Shown one piece after another: positions 57,813 through 64,000 of a stretch of 64,000 bases of DNA. The notes under the pieces are model-generated. The model did not search any database and was not told the origin of the DNA. It saw nothing but the letters and a program-made list of their open reading frames with translations. The position numbers and the translations under genes were made by a program. Numbering within the stretch: position 1 is the stretch's first letter; each line of letters begins with the position of its first letter. The DNA comes from Lactuca virosa (taxonomy: Eukaryota > Streptophyta > Magnoliopsida > Asterales > Asteraceae): the NCBI GenBank assembly GCA_928212115.1, contig CAKMRJ010003334.1:100813613-100877612 (forward strand). Direction: 5' to 3'.

Positions 57813-59159
57813 TCAGTAGTCGAAGCACATCCGAAAGGATCCATCTTTCTTCTTTACGAATAAAATCGGGGCTCCCCAGGGTGAGGAACTCGGTCTTATG
57901 AATCCTTTGTTGATCAGCTCATTGAGCTGGCTGGATAATTCTTGCATTTTCGCTGGCGCTAAACGATAAGGAGATTTAGCTACGGGAGTAGCTCCGGGGA
58001 TTAAATCGATATGAAACTCGACTTGACGCTCAGGAGGAATCCCTAGAAGATCTTCGGGGAAGACATCAGGAAAGTTGCAGACTTCGGGGATGCTCTCGAG
58101 TTCCTTAACTTTTTGCGTTTCATCAACAACATGAGCTAGAAACGCAAGGCACTCCTTCCGCATATATTTCTGGGCTTTGATGCATGAAATGATACGAAGG
58201 TTTGAACTAGGCTTATCATCGTAAATCAGGAGAGCTTCACCAGAGGGAAGATTGAGACGGATGGCTTTCTCGAAGCAAAGGATATCAGCACGATTGGAGC
58301 TCAACCAATCCATGCCGATAATGACATCGAAGCTCTTGATAGATACATGCATAAGATCGATGGGAAAGGCATGATTGCCTATGGTAAGAATACATTCTAT
58401 GAATATGTCGTTAGTGCTCTCCTTCTTTCCGTTAGCCATCTCGACGGTAAATGTTTCGGTTAGAGGTTGGGATTTACATTTGATTAGATGTTTGAATGCA
58501 TGACTAACAAAACTCCTTTCCGCACCAGAATCGAAAAGAATGCATGCATAAGATTTGTCAAGGAGGAACGTACCCGTAACAACGGTAGGATCAGCGACTG
58601 CTTCCTCCTGGTCCATCGCCATCACTCTTCCTGTATTGCCGCCCGTTGTCGCTTTGGGGCAGTTTCTTTTGAAATGCCCAACTTCTCCACATCCATAGCA
58701 GGCTTGGCTGGCACCCGCTCCAGGAGTCGGATTGGTTGGTTGGGCTGGTGCTCTATAGTATCGGGTCGTGTGTCCCTTCCTTCCACAGTTGTTGCAATTC
58801 AAATCACGGCAAGGTCCGTGATGATGAAAGGTACACTTGTTGCACAGAGGTAATTTCCCTGAATAACCACCGGTAGGAGCTTGGGTGGTTGGAACAGTAG
58901 TGGGAGCAACAGTAGGAGTAGTAGCAGCGTGGACTGCCACTGTTTGTTGCTTCTTGGAGGGCTCCTGAGGAGACTTGCCCTTGCGTTTGTTCCAAAATTT
59001 CTTCTTCTTCTCGCCACTCTCCTTTTGTGGCTCGGCAACCGCTGATGCCTCATCCAGATCGATCCCATGATCGATCAGAGTATGTGCCTGATCCTTGGCG
59101 CTCTCAAACGTGGCCGGTCTAGCAGCCAAGACATTTCCTTTGGTTGGTTGTGTCAGTCC
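57813..59159 (-). pseudogene. gag-pro: Tekay-2 gag C-terminus, protease and start of RT
   Basis: Open from just after the TAA at 59160 to TGA 57813-57815. It starts with the gag C-terminal linker (NVLAARPATFESAK), a Lys-rich stretch and Thr/Pro-rich spacer. Zinc motifs follow: CNKCTFHHHGPC, CNNCGRKGHTTRYY (last Cys changed to Tyr) and CYGCGEVGHFKRNC (complete). Retropepsin is at about residues 190-310, with catalytic FDSGAERSF. The protease-RT linker has FPDVFPEDLLGIPPERQVEF, and RT begins SPYRLAPAKMQELSSQL to RMCFDY. The TGA that ends it would be an Arg CGA codon before one C-to-T change. Confidence 0.92.
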
Positions 59160-59779
59160 TTAGATGTACCTCTCGATTTTCTTGCTTTCCAGGGTGACCA
59201 TTCCCGGACAGAGGAGAGCCAGATCACAAAATCTAGCGGTGTAGGCAGCGATGTCGGAACCCTTCATCTTCAAGTTCCAGAGTTCGTGCTCCAACTTTTG
59301 CACTTCGCCCCTCGGGCAGTATTCCGCAAGCATGAGTTCCCTCAGTCTTTCCGAACCCATGACATTAGCCACTGGCAGGGTTAGGGTTTTGACTCGACCA
59401 TTCCACCAGGTCAAGGCTCTGTCGGTGAAGGTGCAGGCGGCGAACTTCACCTTGTTGGCTTCAGTTAGGCGCAAATTTCGAAGATGGATTCGATATTCTC
59501 GAACCATCGAGTCGGGGCGATAACGCCTCCGTTTCCGTCGAAGGGCTTGGGTTATGTGGTCATGAAGTCCTTGTAGGAACACTCCTTTTGATGTCCCTGA
59601 CTTCCGTCTTGCCGTTGGGGGTCAGTTCCACCTCCAGCCCCACCAGAGTTCACTTGTGCCATCGCTGCGGTTACGGCGGCGGTAACTGCTACCTGGAACA
59701 TGATGGGGTCGAACTGAGGGGGTGATGGTGGTGGTGGAGTGTTGTCGTTTCTTCTGATGGGTCTTGGTCGGGGAGGCAT
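59160..59779 (-). pseudogene. gag: Tekay-2 gag N-terminal half
   Basis: Start ATG at 59777-59779 (MPPRPRPIRRNDNTPPPPSP), a Pro/Arg-rich N-terminus, then an Ala/Val helix MFQVAVTAAVTAAMAQV. A TAA at 59552-59554 interrupts KDFMTT; the same frame continues to about 59470 (PFDGNGGVIAPTRWFENIE), where a one-base frameshift occurs. The gag core follows in the frame of the rest of pol: KVKFAACTFTDRALTWWNG, MLAEYCPRGEVQKLEHELW, DIAAYTARFCDLALLCPG and KKIERYI, ending at TAA 59160-59162. Capsid gene; three lesions. Confidence 0.9.
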
Positions 59780-60342
59780 CTTGTTCTAGAAACAATCAGG
59801 AAGAAGAGGATGGTAAGTCCTCGAGATATATGAAACAAAATATATCTCATCATGATAATAAAAGTATACTACCGAGCGATATGCACATGAAGGTTACTAA
59901 CGCAAGTAAGTTATCGCTTAAGAAGAAAGTGGTATCAACACTTGGAATGAATCTGTATACTGAATTTGGCTCTAGCTAAAATACTCCTATAGTATTTTAT
60001 GTTGGATGTTTTTGTTCTTGGTAAGTTTTAGGCTTGCTGTAACACCACAGTCACTCTCAAGCACATTTTGGTCATGTCTCGAATGAATATAGTTGATCAG
60101 GCTATATTGACCCTACACATGATTACATAACTGCCCAGGTTTAACCGCAGTGTCCCAACATCCAAATACTTTTGTTTCGTTCCATCTATGACTCTGGTTT
60201 TGTTATGTATGCGTACTAGTATACTCGTTACATAATACTTTAAGTTTTGAAAATATACTTTTAGTTTAGAGTACTTAGGCCCCTTAGTGTTTATAGTTGT
60301 ATACCATGTAAGGTTCGGTATACTTAGTTCGCTATAAACAAG
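59780..60342 (-). other. Tekay-2 leader
   Basis: 563 bp of noncoding sequence between PBS and gag. No leader ORF like that of Tekay-1 is present. Confidence 0.75.
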
Positions 60343-60355
60343 GGCTCTGATACCA
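60343..60355 (-). other. Primer-binding site of Tekay-2
   Basis: Minus-strand TGGTATCAGAGCC, complementary to initiator tRNA-Met, three bases from the 5' LTR. Confidence 0.93.
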
Positions 60356-60358
60356 ATT

Positions 60359-62394
60359 TGTCACACCCCGAAACCAGAATGGCGGAATCGTTCTGGGGTG
60401 GAGGACGTCATGTTTAGCATCACAACCAATGAATAATAGGAAACATAGAAACACAACCAATACAGTGGATACATATATAGGTAAAATGTTTACATCAGTT
60501 TGAAAACTTGTTTTAGGTACATCAAAAGTATGTAAAAATATAAAAACAAGACTCTTATTGCTCTGGCTTCTCTAAATCCAAGGAGTACCTGTTTACTGAT
60601 TTCCTGAGAATACAAGCAGTTTGAAATAATATCAGCATAAAGCTGGTGAGTTCATAAGTATTTAGTTTTGGTGGAAGAGGTTCTTTGATTCTTTTGAAAA
60701 GTGTTCCTCAAGAAAATCCCATATTTTCTTATGAAAAGTAGGGTTGAAAGAGTATCTATTAGTAGAAGATAAATCATCAATTTTAGAAATGCCAGTGTTA
60801 TCCTGGGAAAATCCCATATTATCCCTAAAAGCAAGTTATCTGTCCTAGAGGTAGAGATGTAAGTTTTGAAATCCCTGATTACTATCAGTGTATATATGAA
60901 GGTAGTTTTATTACTAAAATAAAACAAATGAACATTAGAGTCCGTAAACCAAAGTTAGTTTATACTTATTTGCGAGTCGTATAACCATACTTGATATGAC
61001 CAAGAGACCTTAATAGCGTTCTTCAGGCGTTAAGCTAAATGACATTTGTTCACCCCAGGCGTGCCCGCCTAACTGTAGCTAGCAATTCAGGTGTGGGATT
61101 GTCAGTCTCGAATAGATCTATTCACAAATCTCACGCTCTCCTTCCAGGAGACTCTGGTTATACTAAAAGGATTTATCCCTATACACCTAAGGGTACAGTA
61201 TTGAAGTAGAGCCTTACAATTCTGTATAATCTTGTTTACCAGCTAGAAATAGTATAAAACAATAATTATCCTTGAATAAATGTACTTTATACTTCTGAGA
61301 AAACATATAACATAAACTAAATCTGCCATAGTTTATATATATCATCCATGAAATCTGATTTGGTAGAAACTGCCTAGAGGGCTATCCCAAACTATACCCA
61401 TTGTAGTTTATAAGATTTGTTATGGAAAATGCTTTGTAAAACCTTTCTGAAAGCTATGAGGTTAGATTTCCAAAATAACAGTTTCCCTTATGCTCAACAT
61501 ATTACAAAAGGGATGAAATATCTGAGTATGTTATTAAACATGGAAATCGTTGAATTGTATCAATAAGTATAAAACTTAATAAAATACTTTGAGTTTGGCT
61601 TGTATTTCCCCCCCCCCCCTGAAAACATTAAAAATACGGAAAATGTAGGGGTATGAACTCACTGTGGTTGTGTGAAAACGTCCACCGGAAACGAAGATCC
61701 TCGGGTTGTTGTACGTGACACTTAACGGAATCCGGGACTTGATCGAATCGGGAAAAGTGGGTTTTCAGACAACTGCACCACTTAAAAGGTGTTTACGGTC
61801 GACAGGTAGTTTATGGCCGTGAACAGGGTTTACGGTTGTAAACTGAGTTTACGGCCTTTGAAGATCTGGTGAGTTTACAGTCGGAAATGGGTTTACGGTC
61901 TATGAAGATTGACCGTAAACTCAAGAACAGTGATGTTGTTTTCGATGAAATCACGTTTTAGATGCTCTTAAACAACTTCCAGGAGTGTTTTCTGATGATT
62001 TTTAGAGAGAAAAGAGGGTGTTACGGAGTTTACGGCCGGAGGTTCTAGAGAGAGAATGAGAGAGTTTCCGGTCAGAAATGTTCAAATGAGGGTGGGGGTC
62101 TCATATTTATAGGGGTTTTGTGGTCGGTGGGTGGGTCCACCCGACGCTGGCCGTAAGCGAGTTTACGGCCGTAAACAGGTTTACGGCCGTGAACTCCAGT
62201 CAGGCCGTGAACATGATGATTTTCGAGGATATTTCGAGTTTCGCGCCGTTTTTGGTTCCGACTTGCATATATAAGTTTAATTATATAATACCAGATGATT
62301 TTCTAAATCAAAGGTTCGACGGAAGATTAATAAAATTCAAATTTTATTAACGAAAATTGCATAATGGAAACGGAAAAAGTTTCGGGTTGTCACA
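60359..62394 (-). repeat. 5' LTR of Tekay-2 (2036 bp)
   Basis: Minus-strand TGTGACAACCCG to GGGTGTGACA. Near-identical to 53154-55183 with small indels, including a poly-C tract (about 61608-61619) longer than in the partner (54401-54408). Confidence 0.94.
62104..62215 (-). promoter_or_regulatory. TATA box and palindromes, Tekay-2 5' LTR
   Basis: TATAAATA (minus) at 62104-62111; upstream in element orientation a perfect 16-bp palindrome GTTTACGGCCGTAAAC at 62161-62176, then GTTTACGGCCGTGAAC at 62179-62194 and GGCCGTGAAC near 62203. A second set (61790-61922) lies downstream of the TATA, in the transcribed leader. Confidence 0.65.
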
Positions 62395-62420
62395 CCCATG
62401 TTCTAAGTAAATTAAAATAT

Positions 62421-63384
62421 GGATAATGACTTAAAAAGGGTAATATATTTTTTGATTTGTACACATTTGGTCACTGAGTTTTTTTTGTCTACATTTGAGC
62501 ATTTAACTTGTTTTTTTTGTCCATATGCACTCCTTATAACCAACTACTCCAGGTTAAGCCAGAAAAATGACTTAATAGGGTAATATATTTTTCATTTTAT
62601 ACACATTTAGTCTTTAATTTTTTGTACACATTTAGTCCTTATGACCTGTTTCTTTAGATTTTGCTCAAGACATCGTACGTGGGACAATCATTAACAATGT
62701 GTTCTCATACGTTGCTTGTCCTTCATTTATATCAATAACCTAATTCACAAATCGATCAAATAATGTTGGTTCCCTAGTTTTCTCCAAGCAGAAGATGTCT
62801 TCGACTTCGGTTTCATCTATCTCCATAGTAGACAATGGGATTATTTTATGATTGCTTCATTGAACTCGAATTTTCACTTCCAAGACAAAAAAAACACTCT
62901 AGAAAAAGTTTCATATATCTCCATAGCATACAATAAGATTCTTTGTGATTGCTTCCTCCTAACTCAAATTTGCACTTCCAACACAACGAATATCATTTTC
63001 TGCTATGGAGATAGATGAAACTGAAGCCAAAGACACCTTCTACTTGGAGAAAACTAGGGCACCAATATTATTTGAACTATTCGTGAATTAGGCTACTGAT
63101 ATAAGTGAAAGACGAGCCACATATGAGAAAACCTCATTAATGATTATCCCACGTAGGATGTCATGAGCAAAATCTAAAGAAACTGGTCATAAGGACTAAA
63201 TGTGTAAAAACTAAAAAATATATTACCATATTAAGTCATTTTTCTAGCTTAACCTAGTGTAGCCAATTATATGGATTGAATGTGGACAAAAAAAACAAGT
63301 TAAATGGTCAAATACAAACAGAAAAAACTTAGTGACCAAATGTGTACAGATCAAAAGTTATATTACCCTTTTAAGTCATTGTCC
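62421..63384. mobile_element. Foldback-type element with long terminal inverted repeats
   Basis: The left arm starts GGATAATGACTTAAAAAGGG; the right arm ends CCCTTTTAAGTCATTGTCC. The arms match over roughly 380-400 bp each with interruptions (for example 62647-62829 against 63012-63200 in reverse). The terminal motif AATGACTTAA...GGGTAATATATTTTT occurs twice within each arm. The loop (62822-63000) holds a 95-bp direct duplication (ATCTCCATAG...CACTTCCAA). No coding frame. I could not find a clear target duplication, so the superfamily is open (Mutator-like with long TIRs is plausible). Confidence 0.75.
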
Positions 63385-64000
63385 CTTCAAATTAACCCCA
63401 TGGACTTAACAAGAACATCCCTACTTTATACACTTCTCACAAACTCAAAATTCCAATCTCCGTTTTACATTTCATTTCGATAAAAATAGTTATCAAATTT
63501 TCATGGGGTGCTACAATGCATATTCATCATGAGTCGTTGAATAAACATCTATTACAAGTCCCATCCTAATGCATGGACAAAGGTTAGTTGTAACATAAAA
63601 CTGTATCTTGGTATCCCAATTAATGTGTACATGTCTCAACTTTATAGAAATGCTTTTTGAGGCGTTGATATACTAAGAGGTATTGTTGAGTACAAAGTTG
63701 TTGTGATAATATGAAGCTTTGTTGTTTATATCCAAAGTGGTCTTCAAGATTCATATTGAATTGAAGTTTTGAGGTTTATATCCGAACTAGTTCGTATAAT
63801 ATATTATGCTCCTTTGGATTAGTTCATGACGTGGTGTTAGATCATTGAGGTTAACAACAAGCAATAAAATAGTCCAAAGAACAAAAGGTATCACAAAGTC
63901 TTAATCAAAAACAAATTCCGATTAAGGTTTTCACTAAGAACTCGTTCTCACACAAAGAGAGAAGTTCAAAAAGCAGATTATGGTTACAAGTTACAATAAA
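63385..64000. other. Unassigned sequence at the right edge
   Basis: AT-rich, no gene, RNA gene or LTR end recognised. It may belong to the host element in which the foldback element sits or to an element continuing beyond the window. Confidence 0.4.

Larger units (their letters stand above)
53154..62394 (-). mobile_element. Tekay-type Ty3/gypsy chromovirus Tekay-2 (full length, pseudogenised)
   Basis: 9241-bp minus-strand element: 5' LTR 60359-62394, PBS, leader, gag-pro-RT-RNase H-integrase-chromodomain, purine tract, 3' LTR 53154-55183. Flanks ACCAT (left) and CCCAT (right) form a target duplication with one mismatch. All domains are present; the damage comprises a handful of stops and two frameshifts. 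It belongs to the same clade as Tekay-1, but the LTRs differ. Confidence 0.94.

Noticed and set aside
58488..59523. Several + strand frames of 90-121 codons
   Set aside because: Antisense shadows of Tekay-2 gag-protease.
59483..59582. N-terminal 35 residues of the open frame ending at 59160
   Set aside because: Out of frame with gag; the true gag reading is in the other frame until the frameshift near 59470.

Overview
This window looks like repeat-dense plant nuclear DNA. It is AT-rich, and almost all of it is LTR retrotransposons inserted into one another. Most primer-binding sites resemble the initiator tRNA-Met type, Tat- and Tekay-lineage Ty3/gypsy elements are present, and all coding sequence is retroelement-derived. 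The sequence style suggests Asteraceae, possibly lettuce (Lactuca); that is an inference from pattern and was not searched. I found no host gene, tRNA, rRNA or CRISPR array.

Layout. 1-6935: decayed Ty1/copia element (copia-1, + strand), cut at its 5' side by the window edge, with an 848-bp 3' LTR. 7258-7836: one minus-strand LTR (family E). 7842-15832: very old copia element (family B) with a large CT microsatellite in its 5' LTR and a 320-bp solo LTR (family C) inside it. 15833-53153: a large-LTR element (family A), arranged LTR-internal-LTR-internal, whose first LTR is split by a long nest. 53154-62394: full-length but pseudogenised Tekay chromovirus (Tekay-2, minus strand). 62421-63384: foldback-type DNA element with long inverted repeats. 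63385-64000: unassigned.

The nest is four insertions deep. A Tat-lineage Ty3/gypsy element (16090-46638, + strand) sits in the family A LTR. Copia-2 (23833-43062, + strand) sits in the Tat element. A small non-coding LTR element (family D, 28704-41144, minus) sits in copia-2 with perfect target duplication acatc. A Tekay element (Tekay-1, 28853-37982, minus) sits in one LTR of family D with perfect target duplication tacac. The Tat element also carries a 1373-bp family C derivative (20053-21425, target duplication gaaag) inside its RNase H region.

The Tat element has the usual gag-protease-RT-RNase H order, an additional RNase H and integrase, then a 79-bp tandem repeat array and a long antisense ORF resembling the putative gypsy-type transposon family. 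Tekay-1 lacks the gag core, RT and RNase H but carries an intact reading frame of up to 219 codons in its 5' leader, where Tekay-2 has none. All other coding segments contain stops or frameshifts. The most unusual signals are CpG-containing palindromes just upstream of the TATA box in three LTR families (different palindrome in each), the leader ORF of Tekay-1, the 79-bp array, and the LTR-tail/gag rump element in the Tat RNase H region.
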